This document shows positions 1-10,015 of a stretch of 37,583 bases of DNA, piece by piece. The stretch's first letter is position 1, and every line of letters starts with the position of its first letter. The position numbers were made by a program, and so were the translations under genes. Source of the stretch: JAJKIV01 sp036509075 (GTDB lineage Bacteria > Gemmatimonadota > Gemmatimonadetes > Gemmatimonadales > Gemmatimonadaceae); assembly GCA_036509075.1 (NCBI GenBank), contig DATCGG010000469.1:1-37583 (forward strand). Direction: 5' to 3'. The notes beneath the pieces were generated by a model, which saw nothing but the letters and a program-made list of their open reading frames with translations, made no database searches and was not told where the DNA came from.

Positions 1-1280
<1,280 letters not shown>

Positions 1281-1281
<1 letters not shown>

Positions 1282-1574
1282 TAGCCTTTCAGCAGATTGA
1301 TGTTCTCGAGATTGACCGTCTGCTTGTGCCGGAAGATCGCGATGATGATCGCGAGCCCGACGGCCGCCTCGGCGGCGGCGACCGTCATGACGAAGACCAC
1401 GAACACCTGCCCCGCCATTCCGTACACCTTGCTCAACGCGACGAACGTCAGATTCACCGCGTTCAGCATGAGCTCCACACACATGAAGATCACGATCGCG
1501 TTGCGGCGCGTCAGTACGCCGATCGCACCGATCGAGAACAGGACCGCGGACAGCGCGAGCGACTCAGCGAGCAT
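1281..1574 (-). CDS. nuoK: NADH-quinone oxidoreductase subunit K
   Basis: This is a small membrane subunit of complex I and part of the proton-translocating arm, homologous to MrpC. The 97-residue length is typical. Three hydrophobic helices are visible, about residues 3-20, 28-50 and 60-85. The conserved acidic residue lies in the second helix (MCVELMLNAVNL), followed by a second Glu in the third (AAAEAAVGLAII). It starts at an ATG inside the last 11 bases of nuoJ and ends overlapping the nuoL start by one base. It must be translated from the same message as its neighbours. Confidence 0.97.
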
Positions 1575-2106
1575 TGATCTGTCTCCTGCGCCCGATCACG
1601 ACAGCGCCGACGATCGCGACGAGCAGCAGAATGCTTGTCAGCTCGAACGCAAGCAGATACTCGTTGAACAGCGGCTGCGCCACACTGCCTACCGCGCCGA
1701 GATCACGAACAGCCTGCGCGTCGTATCCGGTGCCCGGGATGAACGGCTCCGGCATGCGCTTGCCGGAGAGCGCGGCCACCTGCGCCAACAGTGCGAGCCC
1801 AAGGAACGCCGCTGCGAGCTTCCCCCACTTCCCTCGAATGTCGGCGATCTCGGTCGGTTGCCCGAGGTTCAGCAGCATGACGACGAACAGGAAGACCACC
1901 ATGATCGCGCCGGCGTAGACGAGCACCTGAATGACGCCGATGAACTGGGCCTCGAGCATGACGTAGAGCACTGCGAGGCAGAACATCGTGTTCACTAACC
2001 ACAGCACTGCCGCGACAGGACTCTTGCGCGTCACGAACGCGATCGACGAGGCGATCGCGATCAGCCCAAACAGGTAGAAGTTGACCTGGTAGAAAAAGTT
2101 CGGCAT
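1564..2106 (-). CDS. nuoJ: NADH-quinone oxidoreductase subunit J
   Basis: This is a membrane subunit of complex I that sits beside NuoK and NuoA in the membrane arm. The 180-residue length is normal. About five hydrophobic helices are visible, and the family stretch with VLVYAGAIMVVFLFVVMLL lies near residues 60-80. In known structures this third helix carries the pi-bulge used in coupling. The ATG at 2106 lies 9 bases after the nuoI stop, and the 3' end overlaps nuoK by 11 bases. Confidence 0.96.
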   Translation of the reverse strand: MPNFFYQVNFYLFGLIAIASSIAFVTRKSPVAAVLWLVNTMFCLAVLYVMLEAQFIGVIQVLVYAGAIMVVFLFVVMLLNLGQPTEIADIRGKWGKLAAAFLGLALLAQVAALSGKRMPEPFIPGTGYDAQAVRDLGAVGSVAQPLFNEYLLAFELTSILLLVAIVGAVVIGRRRQINAR

Positions 2107-2115
2107 GAGTCGCGG

Positions 2116-2613
2116 CTATTCGCCCTTCGGATCGGCAGGGTCCCACATCTCACACACGGGATGCGTCTGGGCCGTCAACCGCTCGAGGTCGTAGACGAAC
2201 CCCTCGCGGCTGTACTCCGAGTTCTCATAGTGCCGTCCCACGTGGATCGCCTCCTCGGGACACACCTCCTGGCAGTAGCCGCAGAAGATGCAGCGGAACT
2301 CGTCGATCTCGAACACGAGCGGATAGCGGTTGCCCTGCTCGTCCTCGCCTGGCACCAGCTTGATGCAGTTCGACGGGCACACCGTGGGGCACAACCCGCA
2401 CGCCACGCACTTCGCCTTCCCCGTTTCATCGGTGAGCATGCGGTGCGTGCCGCGCCACCTCTTGGAGATGTCCTTTTTCTGCTCCGGATACTGAATCGTG
2501 ACCTTGTCGGGGTCGAAGAGGTGCTTGAACGTTCGAGCCATACCCTTGAGCGTCGCCCGGACGTAGCTGACCTCCTCCACGGGGCGCGCGAGCACCTTCA
2601 CGTTGATTGCCAT
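2116..2613 (-). CDS. nuoI: NADH-quinone oxidoreductase subunit I, 2x[4Fe-4S] ferredoxin-like
   Basis: This is a peripheral-arm subunit that carries clusters N6a and N6b and passes electrons toward NuoB. Two clean CxxCxxCxxxCP motifs are present, with cysteines at 69, 72, 75 and 79 and at 108, 111, 114 and 118. The protein is 165 residues. The ATG at 2613 shares one base with the nuoH stop (TGATG). The open frame runs further upstream into nuoH, but that extension is out of frame with NuoH and lacks family similarity, so I start at 2613 (MAINVKVLARP). Confidence 0.97.
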   Translation of the reverse strand: MAINVKVLARPVEEVSYVRATLKGMARTFKHLFDPDKVTIQYPEQKKDISKRWRGTHRMLTDETGKAKCVACGLCPTVCPSNCIKLVPGEDEQGNRYPLVFEIDEFRCIFCGYCQEVCPEEAIHVGRHYENSEYSREGFVYDLERLTAQTHPVCEMWDPADPKGE

Positions 2614-3902
2614 CAGTCTCCTGACTGGGCAGTGAGATGAGAGCGTGCCGCCGTAACGGCGCGCAGCCGCGAGATCTGCTGCGGCGTCGCTCTGCCGTAT
2701 GCTGGGCTGATGATGCGCCCGCGGTCGAGAATGAAGAACACGATGAACACGAGCACCGCGTTGACGCCAAGCATCGAAAGGCCATACAGCCAGCCACGCT
2801 GGAGCCCAGCGTAGTCGAGCGCGAGGAGCAATGCGGCAATGATCACGATGTAGGCGAGCGCCAGCGGCAGCAGCGTCTTCCAACCCAGCGACATCAGCTG
2901 GTCATAGCGGAACCGCGGCAGCGTCCATCGGATCCAGATGAAGACGAAAATGAAGAACCCCGTCTTCACCGCGAAAATGAGGATGGACAGCAGGACCATC
3001 AAAAGCCCGACGCCACTCGTGTTGTCCTGGGTTGTGAACGGGATGTCCCATCCGCCGAAGAACAGCGTCGCCATCATCGCGCTCGACGTCGCCATGTTGG
3101 CGTACTCCGAGATCGGGAACATCGAGAACTTCATCGCGCTGTACTCGGTGTGATAGCCGGCGATGAGCTCCGACTCTGCCTCGGGGAGGTCGAACGGCAG
3201 GCGGTTCGTTTCGGCGAACGCGGCGACCATGAAGATGAAGAACGAAATCGTCAGAGTCAGCACGTTCCAGATGTGCATGCTCGCCTGCTGGTCGATGATC
3301 GCGTTCAGCGTGACGTTGCCGGCGAGCAGCAGGACAGGAATGAGCGACATGCCCATCGCGATCTCGTACGAAATCATCTGCGCGCTCGATCGCAGGCCGC
3401 CGAGCAAGGCATACTTGTTGTTGGACGACCACCCGGCGAGCACGATGCCATACACACCTAACGACGTGATCGCCAGGATGAACAGGAAGCCGACGGGCAG
3501 GTCGGCGATGACCATCGGGATGCGGCCCCACCGCGAGTCCCACGGGGCGCCAAACGGAATGACGGCCGCCGCCATGAGGGCAGGAATGAACGCCAGCATA
3601 GGCGCCAGCATGAACAGCGGCTTGTTCACGTGTGCCGGCAGCGTCTCTTCCTTCATGATGTTCTTCACGCCGTCTGCCGCGGGCTGCAGCAGTCCGAGCG
3701 GTCCGCCCACGCGATTCGGACCGAGTCGGCCCTGAATCCACGCCGAGATCTTGCGCTCGGCGAGGGTGAGCATCGCGACGCCCACCATGTAGACGGTGAA
3801 CACCACGATCATCTTGACGACCGTGGAGATGATGAACGTCCACCACGCCAGCGGCGGGTCCGGGAGGACGTGGACCGCGGCGAACACTGGCGACGGGATC
3901 AC
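2613..3902 (-). CDS. nuoH: NADH-quinone oxidoreductase subunit H
   Basis: This membrane subunit of complex I joins the membrane arm to the peripheral arm and forms part of the quinone channel. It is 429 residues with about eight or nine hydrophobic helices. Family motifs are visible: AERKISAWIQGRLGPNRVG near residue 50, and the FDLPEAESELIAGYHTEYS loop near residue 240 with its conserved acidic residues. The start is GTG, overlapping the nuoG stop by 4 bases (GTGA). The C-terminal end, after the last helix, carries an extra basic tail of about 30 residues that is probably exposed to solvent. Confidence 0.97.
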   Translation of the reverse strand: MIPSPVFAAVHVLPDPPLAWWTFIISTVVKMIVVFTVYMVGVAMLTLAERKISAWIQGRLGPNRVGGPLGLLQPAADGVKNIMKEETLPAHVNKPLFMLAPMLAFIPALMAAAVIPFGAPWDSRWGRIPMVIADLPVGFLFILAITSLGVYGIVLAGWSSNNKYALLGGLRSSAQMISYEIAMGMSLIPVLLLAGNVTLNAIIDQQASMHIWNVLTLTISFFIFMVAAFAETNRLPFDLPEAESELIAGYHTEYSAMKFSMFPISEYANMATSSAMMATLFFGGWDIPFTTQDNTSGVGLLMVLLSILIFAVKTGFFIFVFIWIRWTLPRFRYDQLMSLGWKTLLPLALAYIVIIAALLLALDYAGLQRGWLYGLSMLGVNAVLVFIVFFILDRGRIISPAYGRATPQQISRLRAVTAARSHLTAQSGD

Positions 3903-5470
3903 TGGGCGACTCCTGCCGGCTGGGCCGCACCGACGACCGGCAGGCCACGCAGCCCGATCCGGTCGTAGGTCAGACCGGCGAACTCGGCATGGCTCGCCGC
4001 GAGCGCCGCGAAGACGTCGGCGGGGAGGAAGTAGTTGGCCGACTCGCCTAACGCACCGAGCAGGTCGGCGAGCACGAACCAGCTCGGGCGCGCGAGGCCG
4101 GGGGCTGCCTTGGCCTGCAGGAAGCGCTGGACTCTGCCGCGGAGGTTCGTGAACGTGCCCTCCTCCTCCGCGAAGTTCGTAATGGGAAGCACGGCCGCGA
4201 CGTTGGAGAGCCCGGCGACCAGCGTCGTCCCGATCACAACGACCGCGGACGCGCGACTGGCCGCCTCGATCTCCGCATCGGTCAACGCGTGGTCGGCGAT
4301 GACGAGGACGTCGGTGGCTTGGAGGCTGGCGAGCGGCGTATCGGTCTTCGTGAAGCCGAGCTTTTCCGCACCGATTACGTTGGCGGCTCGCTCACTGCGA
4401 AGCGAAAGGTCCTTCACGCCGGGCAGCGGTGCTTCGGGGCCGCGGGCCACGCGGAAGGCGCCACTGCCGCCGGTCGCTCGGACCAGGCGGGACAGCAGGT
4501 GCAGGGCCTCGTTCGACAGCATTGGCGATGCGAGGACGAGCGTTCGCTTGCCCCGGATGGCCGCCGCGGCCGCACCTAACGCGATATCCCAGTCGGCCTC
4601 GGCGAGCAACCCGTTCCGACGCGCCTGCGGCAGCTCCAGCCGGTTCGGCCCGTTCATCCAGCGATAGTCGAGTCGACCCGCGTCGCAGAGGAAGTAGTCG
4701 TTGACGTCGGCGTTGGCGCGCGGTCGCATGCGAACGACGGTGTTGTCGCGCGTCTCGATGATCGCGTTGCAACCCTGCGTGCAGTTGGGGCAGATGGACG
4801 CCGTGCGGTCGAGCTCCCAGGCGCGCGCCTTGTTGAGAAAGTCTTTCGAGAGCAAGGCGCCGACCGGGCAGAGCTCGACCACGTTCCCGGCCCACGGATG
4901 CGTCAGGTCCTTCCCCTCGAACTTCCCGATGTATGCGCGGTCGCCACGCTCGCTGACGTTGAGCACCGGTTCCTGCGCCACGTCGTCCATGAACCGGACG
5001 CACCGCGTGCAGAGGATGCACCGGTTGGGGACGTAGACGACGTCGCCGCCGAAGTCCTCCACCGGGTTGAACCGTTTGGGCTCCTTATACCGTGAGTCCT
5101 TGCGCCCTTCCTGGAACGTGTAGTCCTGCAGCTCGCACTCGCCGGCCTGATCGCAAATCGGGCAATCGAGCGGATGGTTGATAAGCAGCATCTCGAGCAC
5201 GCCTTTGCGCGCTTCGCGCGCCTTCTCGGAGTGCACGTGAACGATCTGCCCGTCGGCAACCGACGTCGCGCACGCGGGAGCGAGCTTCGGCGCCTTCTCC
5301 ACTTCGACCAGGCACATCCGGCACACGCCGGCCACCGGGAGTCCCGGGTGGTAGCAGTAGTGCGGAATGAGCACGCCGACCGTTCGCGCGGCCTCGAGCA
5401 GCGACGTGCCCTCGGGAACCGCGACCGGCCTGCCCTCGATGGTCAGATTGATCGTCTTGACGTCAGCCAT
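3899..5470 (-). CDS. nuoG: NADH-quinone oxidoreductase subunit G, short form
   Basis: This is a peripheral-arm subunit that carries a chain of iron-sulfur clusters. The ligands for a [2Fe-2S] cluster are C39, C50, C53 and C67. The His/Cys-ligated cluster (N5 type) uses H99, C103, C106 and C112. The N4-type cluster uses C151, C154, C157 and C201. A further CxxCxxxC...C set (227, 230, 234, 262) matches the off-path N7 site known from some bacteria. The rest is a molybdopterin-oxidoreductase-like domain. At 523 residues it is much shorter than the E. coli (about 900) or Thermus (about 780) proteins, so that domain is cut down. A 35-base gap separates it from nuoF upstream. Confidence 0.95.
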   Translation of the reverse strand: MADVKTINLTIEGRPVAVPEGTSLLEAARTVGVLIPHYCYHPGLPVAGVCRMCLVEVEKAPKLAPACATSVADGQIVHVHSEKAREARKGVLEMLLINHPLDCPICDQAGECELQDYTFQEGRKDSRYKEPKRFNPVEDFGGDVVYVPNRCILCTRCVRFMDDVAQEPVLNVSERGDRAYIGKFEGKDLTHPWAGNVVELCPVGALLSKDFLNKARAWELDRTASICPNCTQGCNAIIETRDNTVVRMRPRANADVNDYFLCDAGRLDYRWMNGPNRLELPQARRNGLLAEADWDIALGAAAAAIRGKRTLVLASPMLSNEALHLLSRLVRATGGSGAFRVARGPEAPLPGVKDLSLRSERAANVIGAEKLGFTKTDTPLASLQATDVLVIADHALTDAEIEAASRASAVVVIGTTLVAGLSNVAAVLPITNFAEEEGTFTNLRGRVQRFLQAKAAPGLARPSWFVLADLLGALGESANYFLPADVFAALAASHAEFAGLTYDRIGLRGLPVVGAAQPAGVAQ

Positions 5471-5505
5471 TGACTCGTCGTTAGGCTTTGGAGCTCAGGC
5501 GGCCG

Positions 5506-6822
5506 TCAGGCCGCGGCGGCGGCGCGGAACGGACACCGCTTGCCCTTGATGTGCGCCTCGAACTCGTCGCGCCATTTCTCAATGCCGGACGCGACCGGGA
5601 CCGCGCACGAGTCCGACAGCACGCAGATCGTCTTGCCAGTCATGTTGTCGCCGATCTCGAGCAGCGTGTCGAGGTCGGCCATTGTGCCCTCGCCCGCCTC
5701 GATGCGCTCCATGATCTTCGTCGCCCAGGCCGTCCCTTCGCGGCACTGCGTGCACTGGGCGCAGCTCTCGTGTGCGTAGAACCGGGCAAGCCGCGCGATC
5801 TGCTTGACCATGCACTGCGCATCGTCGATGACGATGCAGCCCGCGGAGCCAAGCATGGAGCCTTTCGCGACCATGCCCTCGTAGTCCATGAGTGCGGCTT
5901 CGGCCTCCTCCATATTCATGATGGGGACCGACGATCCGCCCGGGATGACCGCCTTGAACTTCCGGCCCGGCGGAGGCCCGCCGCAGAGGTCGTAGAGGAA
6001 ATCCTTGAACGGAAATCCCATCTCGACCTCGTAGTTACCGGGACGTGCCACATTCCCGCACACCGACCACAGCTTGGTGCCGGTGCTCTTCGGATTGTCC
6101 GGCCGCGCCATCTTCTTGTACCAGTCGGCGCCGTTGTTCAGGATGTGCGGCACCGCGGCCAGCGTTTCGACGTTGTTGATGGTCGTGGGCTGCCCGAACA
6201 CACCGGCGACCGCCGGGAACGGCGGCTTGATGCGCGGGTTGCCGCGTCGCCCCTCGAGGGAGTTCATCATGGCGGTCTCTTCGCCGCAGATATACGCACC
6301 AGCGCCCTTGTGGATCCAGACGTCGACGCGCTTCCCCGTCCCCATCGCGTTAGGCCCGATGACGCCGGCCGTTCGCGCTTCACGAACGGCAGCTTCCATC
6401 CGCTCCAGCGGCTCGGTGAACTCGCCGCGGATGTAGATGTAGCACGTCTCCGCCCCGATCGCGTAGGAGCCGATTGCGCATCCCTCGATGAGCGCATGCG
6501 GCGTCCAGCGCATGATCTCGCGGTCCTTGAACGTGCCCGGCTCGGACTCGTCGGCGTTGCAGCACAGGTAGTGCGGCTTGCCGTCGCCCGGCTTCATGAA
6601 CGACCACTTGAGGCCCGTCGGGAAGCCGGCGCCGCCGCGGCCGCGCAGCCCGGAATCCTTCACCACGCCGACGATCTCGGCCGGCGTCATGCCTAACGCC
6701 TTCTCGAGGGCGACGTAGCCGCCACGCTTTCGCCAGCCGTCGAGGCTGATGGCGTCGCGGTCGCCGAAGTATTTCGAGAGAACGGTCGTCTCCCGCGGAT
6801 GCGGGGCGTGCGGGTATCCCAT
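5506..6822 (-). CDS. nuoF: NADH-quinone oxidoreductase subunit F, NADH/FMN site
   Basis: This subunit binds NADH and FMN and cluster N3, and is the electron entry point of complex I. The glycine-rich nucleotide motif GRGGAGFPTG lies at about residues 61-70, then CNADESEPGTFKDRE near 88, and the FMN-side ICGEET region. The [4Fe-4S] ligands are in ESCAQCTQCREG near residue 345 plus a Cys about 40 residues later (TICVLSDSC). I start at the ATG at 6822, which overlaps the nuoE stop (TAATG). This gives 438 residues, the usual length. An upstream in-frame extension inside nuoE looks spurious. The C-terminus is a run of alanines. Confidence 0.97.
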   Translation of the reverse strand: MGYPHAPHPRETTVLSKYFGDRDAISLDGWRKRGGYVALEKALGMTPAEIVGVVKDSGLRGRGGAGFPTGLKWSFMKPGDGKPHYLCCNADESEPGTFKDREIMRWTPHALIEGCAIGSYAIGAETCYIYIRGEFTEPLERMEAAVREARTAGVIGPNAMGTGKRVDVWIHKGAGAYICGEETAMMNSLEGRRGNPRIKPPFPAVAGVFGQPTTINNVETLAAVPHILNNGADWYKKMARPDNPKSTGTKLWSVCGNVARPGNYEVEMGFPFKDFLYDLCGGPPPGRKFKAVIPGGSSVPIMNMEEAEAALMDYEGMVAKGSMLGSAGCIVIDDAQCMVKQIARLARFYAHESCAQCTQCREGTAWATKIMERIEAGEGTMADLDTLLEIGDNMTGKTICVLSDSCAVPVASGIEKWRDEFEAHIKGKRCPFRAAAAA

Positions 6823-7382
6823 TAGGTCAGCTTGGAGAGAAGATCCGGCACCTTCTCGGGGGTGACGGACTCGATGAAGTCGGAATTGATCATCACCGGC
6901 GTCGCAAAGCCGCAGGCGCCAAGGCACTCGACCTCGATCACGGTGAACCGGCCGTCCTCGGACGTGACGCCGAGCTCACCGCACTTCGTGTGTTTCAGGA
7001 ACGCGTTCACCACGTCCTCGGCGCCGCAGACGTTGCAGGGCGACGTCGTGCACACCTGGACGAAATGCTTTCCAACCGGGTGCTGATGGTACATGGTGTA
7101 GAACGTCACCACGCCCTTCACGTACGCCGGGGTGAGCGCCAAAACGTCTGCCACCTCGGCCATCGCCGCTTCGCTCACCCAGCCGCGATCCTCCTGCACC
7201 ATCCAGAGTGCGGGAAGCAGCGCCGCCATCTTCGTTGGGTATCGAGTCAGCAGCTCGTCGAGCTGCTTGCGACGTTCGCCAACGAAGACCGGTTCGTGCG
7301 GCTCACCGTGCGCGTGCGCGCCGCTCCCGTGTGCCGCATGCGACTCGGCGTGGACGCCACCCATCTCCTTGGAAATGGCCAT
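6822..7382 (-). CDS. nuoE: NADH-quinone oxidoreductase subunit E
   Basis: This is a thioredoxin-fold [2Fe-2S] subunit (cluster N1a) that pairs with NuoF. The four ligands are visible at C111, C116, C153 and C157 in the contexts CTTSPC and CLGAC. The protein is 186 residues. The ATG at 7382 overlaps the nuoD stop by one base (TGATG), which supports this start. The first 30 residues form a tail rich in His, Ala and Gly with six histidines (11, 15, 18, 23, 25, 29). This tail is not part of the family core and could bind metal. Confidence 0.96.
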   Translation of the reverse strand: MAISKEMGGVHAESHAAHGSGAHAHGEPHEPVFVGERRKQLDELLTRYPTKMAALLPALWMVQEDRGWVSEAAMAEVADVLALTPAYVKGVVTFYTMYHQHPVGKHFVQVCTTSPCNVCGAEDVVNAFLKHTKCGELGVTSEDGRFTVIEVECLGACGFATPVMINSDFIESVTPEKVPDLLSKLT

Positions 7383-8695
7383 CAGCGGTCGATCTCTCCC
7401 ATGACGATGTCGATGCTGGCGTTGATCGCAATGACGTCGGACAGCAAGTGCCCCTCCACCATCTTCGGGATCGCGGCCAAGTTGACGAACGACGGTGGAC
7501 GGATACGCCAGCGCACCGGCTTGGATGTGCCGTCCGAGACCATGTAGTAGCCCTTCTCGCCTTTGGGACTTTCCATGGCCACGTACGCTTCGCCGAGTGG
7601 CGGACGCGGGCCTTCCATGACGAGCTTGAAGTGATGGATCATTGATTCCATCTCGCTCGTCGCCTTCGACTTGTTAGGCAGGATCACCCGCGGATCGTCC
7701 ACGTTGATCGGGCCATCCGGCAGCCGGTTGGCGGCCTGCTCGAGGATGCGGATGGATTGCCGCAGCTCCTCCATGCGCACGAGGTAGCGATCGTAGACGT
7801 CGCCGTTCGTGCCGACGGGGACGTCGAAGTCATACGTCTCGTAGTCGTAGTACGGGAAATCTTTCCGCACATCGTACGCGACCCCCGACGCGCGAAGCAT
7901 CGGACCCGAGAGTCCCCAGTTGGTCGCTTCTTCCGGCGTCATCACGCCAAGACCGATCGTGCGCCCGACCCAGATGCCATTCTTTGTCAGCATCTTGTCG
8001 ATCTCGTCGACCGTCTTGGGGAACTCCTTGGTGAAGTGGCGAAGGTCGGTCATCCACCCGTCGGGGATGTCGGCAGCGAGGCCACCCACACGCGTGATCG
8101 TAGGCGTCAGGCGCGCGCCCACCCACCGCTCGATCAGGTCGTAGATGTACTCGCGCTGCTGAAATGCCCAGAGGAACGGCGTGAAGGCCCCGATGTCGAT
8201 GCAGGTCGTCCCGACCCACACGAGGTGCGACGCAATGCGCGAGAGCTCGCACGCGATGACGCGCAGCACCTTGCATCGCTCGGTGATCTCGATGCCGAAC
8301 AGCCGCTCTGCGCTCATCGCGCAGCCGACGTTGTTGCCCATCGCGTTGAGGTAATCTTCGCGATCGGTGAGCGGCAGGATCTGGTTGTATTGCCTGTACT
8401 CGCCGAGCTTCTCGAAGCCGCAGTGCAGATAGCCGATGTGTGGGATACAGCGCACCACGGTTTCCCCATCGAGCTCGAGCACCAGACGGAGGACGCCGTG
8501 CGTCGCCGGATGCTGCGGTCCGATGTTGATCAGCATGTGCTCGCCCGCGAGATCGGGCTCCACCATCGGTGGCGCCTCGACGGCGACCGGCGACCCATCA
8601 TCCGCGATGACGAGCGGGACACGCTGCGGCCGTCCCTCTGCATCCACTCCGGTTGTCGAAAGCGCGACTTCGACCGTCCGCTTCTGCGTGGCCAC
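7382..8695 (-). CDS. nuoD: NADH-quinone oxidoreductase subunit D
   Basis: This is the 49-kDa-type subunit. It forms the quinone-reduction cavity with NuoB and is related to the large subunit of NiFe hydrogenases but lacks its metal site. The family motif NIGPQHPATHGVLRLVLELDGE is split over residues about 52-73. It contains the conserved His of the quinone pocket, and the DREDYLNAMGNN stretch follows. The 437-residue length includes an N-terminal extension of about 45 residues before the core. It lies 2 bases downstream of nuoC and is a separate gene, not a NuoCD fusion. Confidence 0.96.
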   Translation of the reverse strand: MATQKRTVEVALSTTGVDAEGRPQRVPLVIADDGSPVAVEAPPMVEPDLAGEHMLINIGPQHPATHGVLRLVLELDGETVVRCIPHIGYLHCGFEKLGEYRQYNQILPLTDREDYLNAMGNNVGCAMSAERLFGIEITERCKVLRVIACELSRIASHLVWVGTTCIDIGAFTPFLWAFQQREYIYDLIERWVGARLTPTITRVGGLAADIPDGWMTDLRHFTKEFPKTVDEIDKMLTKNGIWVGRTIGLGVMTPEEATNWGLSGPMLRASGVAYDVRKDFPYYDYETYDFDVPVGTNGDVYDRYLVRMEELRQSIRILEQAANRLPDGPINVDDPRVILPNKSKATSEMESMIHHFKLVMEGPRPPLGEAYVAMESPKGEKGYYMVSDGTSKPVRWRIRPPSFVNLAAIPKMVEGHLLSDVIAINASIDIVMGEIDR

Positions 8696-8697
8696 GG

Positions 8698-9402
8698 CTA
8701 TTCTCCTGTGCGCTCGCCGCCCTTGAGGCGCTTGCGCATGTCAGTCGGCAGATCCTCGAACGCGTCGGCGATGGAGAGCTCCTCCATCGAATAGCGCGCT
8801 TCGGGGTTTGCGGCGAGCGCCTGGCGCAGCTGCTCCGCGCGGCTGAATCGCCCGCGCAGCGGGAAGTCCTTGCGAAGCGGGAAGCCCTCGCGGTACTGCT
8901 CCCACATGAGAATGCGACGCAGATCGGGGTGCCCAATGAACCGGATGCCGAACATGTCGAAGCATTCCCGCTCGAGCCAGTCGGCACCCTTGTAGATAGA
9001 CCAGACGCTCGCGACCTCGAGCGGCTTGTCTTTCGGAAGTTGCGCCTTGAGCCGGAGCTCCCGCCGGAATGGAAGCGACCGAAGGTGCCACACGACTTCG
9101 ATCGGGGCTTCGAGGTCCCGATACTCGACGGCCGTTACATCAGAGAGGTAGTCGTACCGTTGCGAGCTGTCGTCGTGCAACCAGCGGACGATGTCGAGGG
9201 CACGCTCCGGTCGCACGTAGACGTTCGTCACCCCCCACACGACATCCACGCGCTCGATCGCGTCGCCGAACTGCTGGCGCAGCGCGGCCGCCGATGGATT
9301 CTGCTCTCCGCCGCGATTAGGCACGTTGCGCGGCGTGACCGGTGCGGGTGCGGCGTTACCGAGGGCGCTACCCGCGTACTGAATCTCGAACCCGTCGCTC
9401 AC
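8698..9402 (-). CDS. nuoC: NADH-quinone oxidoreductase subunit C
   Basis: This is the 30-kDa-type peripheral subunit of complex I. The family region is clear in the second half: LEVASVWSIYKGADWLERE, then DMFGIRFIGHPDLRRIL, then YREGFPLRKDFPL. I choose the GTG at 9402, which overlaps the nuoB stop by 4 bases (GTGA), giving 234 residues. The open frame continues upstream only as a shadow of nuoB. The first 40 residues are low in conserved features and may be a flexible lead. Confidence 0.93.
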   Translation of the reverse strand: MSDGFEIQYAGSALGNAAPAPVTPRNVPNRGGEQNPSAAALRQQFGDAIERVDVVWGVTNVYVRPERALDIVRWLHDDSSQRYDYLSDVTAVEYRDLEAPIEVVWHLRSLPFRRELRLKAQLPKDKPLEVASVWSIYKGADWLERECFDMFGIRFIGHPDLRRILMWEQYREGFPLRKDFPLRGRFSRAEQLRQALAANPEARYSMEELSIADAFEDLPTDMRKRLKGGERTGE

Positions 9403-9995
9403 AGGCCCGACCGCGTCTGGTGAACGGAATTGCCAAACGGCTCCGAGAGCTCGTCGATGACGGGCGCCGGGATGTAAAGCCGGCTCTTCGGGTCCGGCTC
9501 CATCTCGGCGCGAATCGTTTTGTCGCTCATCCGCTCGCGCTTCACCTTCTCCTGCAGCAGCATGATGCCGTACATCAGCCCTTCCGGCCGAGGCGGGCAT
9601 CCCGGCACGTACACGTCGACCGGAATGATCGTGTCGATGCCCTGCACCACCGCGTAGTTGTCGAAGATGTTGCCGCTCGAGGCGCACGCGCCCATGGCGA
9701 TGGCCCACTTCGGTTGCGGCATCTGCTGCCAGATTCGTCGAATGACGGGTGCGAGCTTGAACGGCACACGGCCGGCGCAGATCAGCACGTCTGCCTGACG
9801 AGGCGAGAAGCTCATGCGCTCCATGCCGAAGCGCGCGAGGTCGAACCGACTCGCGGCGGTCGCCATGAATTCGATGGCACAACAGGCCGTGCCGAACGGC
9901 ATGGGCCAGAGCGAGTTCGCGCGACCCCAGTTCACGAGAAACTCGAGCTTCGTCGCGACCCATCCTTCCTGCGAGGTCGGACTGTATTCGACCAC
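9399..9995 (-). CDS. nuoB: NADH-quinone oxidoreductase subunit B
   Basis: This subunit holds cluster N2, the last electron carrier before quinone. The four ligands are C38, C39, C104 and C133 in the contexts TACCAIE, MGACASSG and PGCPPRP. VNWGRANSLWP near residue 21 is the family start of the fold. The true start is uncertain. I use the GTG at 9995, 20 bases after the nuoA stop, because it leaves an N-terminus like that of Thermus Nqo6. No strong Shine-Dalgarno sequence precedes it. An upstream start overlapping nuoA remains possible. Confidence 0.9.
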   Translation of the reverse strand: MVEYSPTSQEGWVATKLEFLVNWGRANSLWPMPFGTACCAIEFMATAASRFDLARFGMERMSFSPRQADVLICAGRVPFKLAPVIRRIWQQMPQPKWAIAMGACASSGNIFDNYAVVQGIDTIIPVDVYVPGCPPRPEGLMYGIMLLQEKVKRERMSDKTIRAEMEPDPKSRLYIPAPVIDELSEPFGNSVHQTRSGL

Positions 9996-10015
9996 GCGAC
10001 GGTCAGGGCTAGGCG

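Noticed and set aside
2614..2883. N-terminal extension of NuoI into nuoH
   Set aside because: The bases code for the NuoH C-terminus in another frame. The TGATG junction and family length support the start at 2613.
5488..6696. Long plus-strand open frame of about 400 codons opposite nuoF
   Set aside because: It is antisense to a clear nuoF with all cofactor motifs. The translation is Arg/His/Asp-rich with no family signature, as expected for an opposite-strand shadow in GC-rich DNA.
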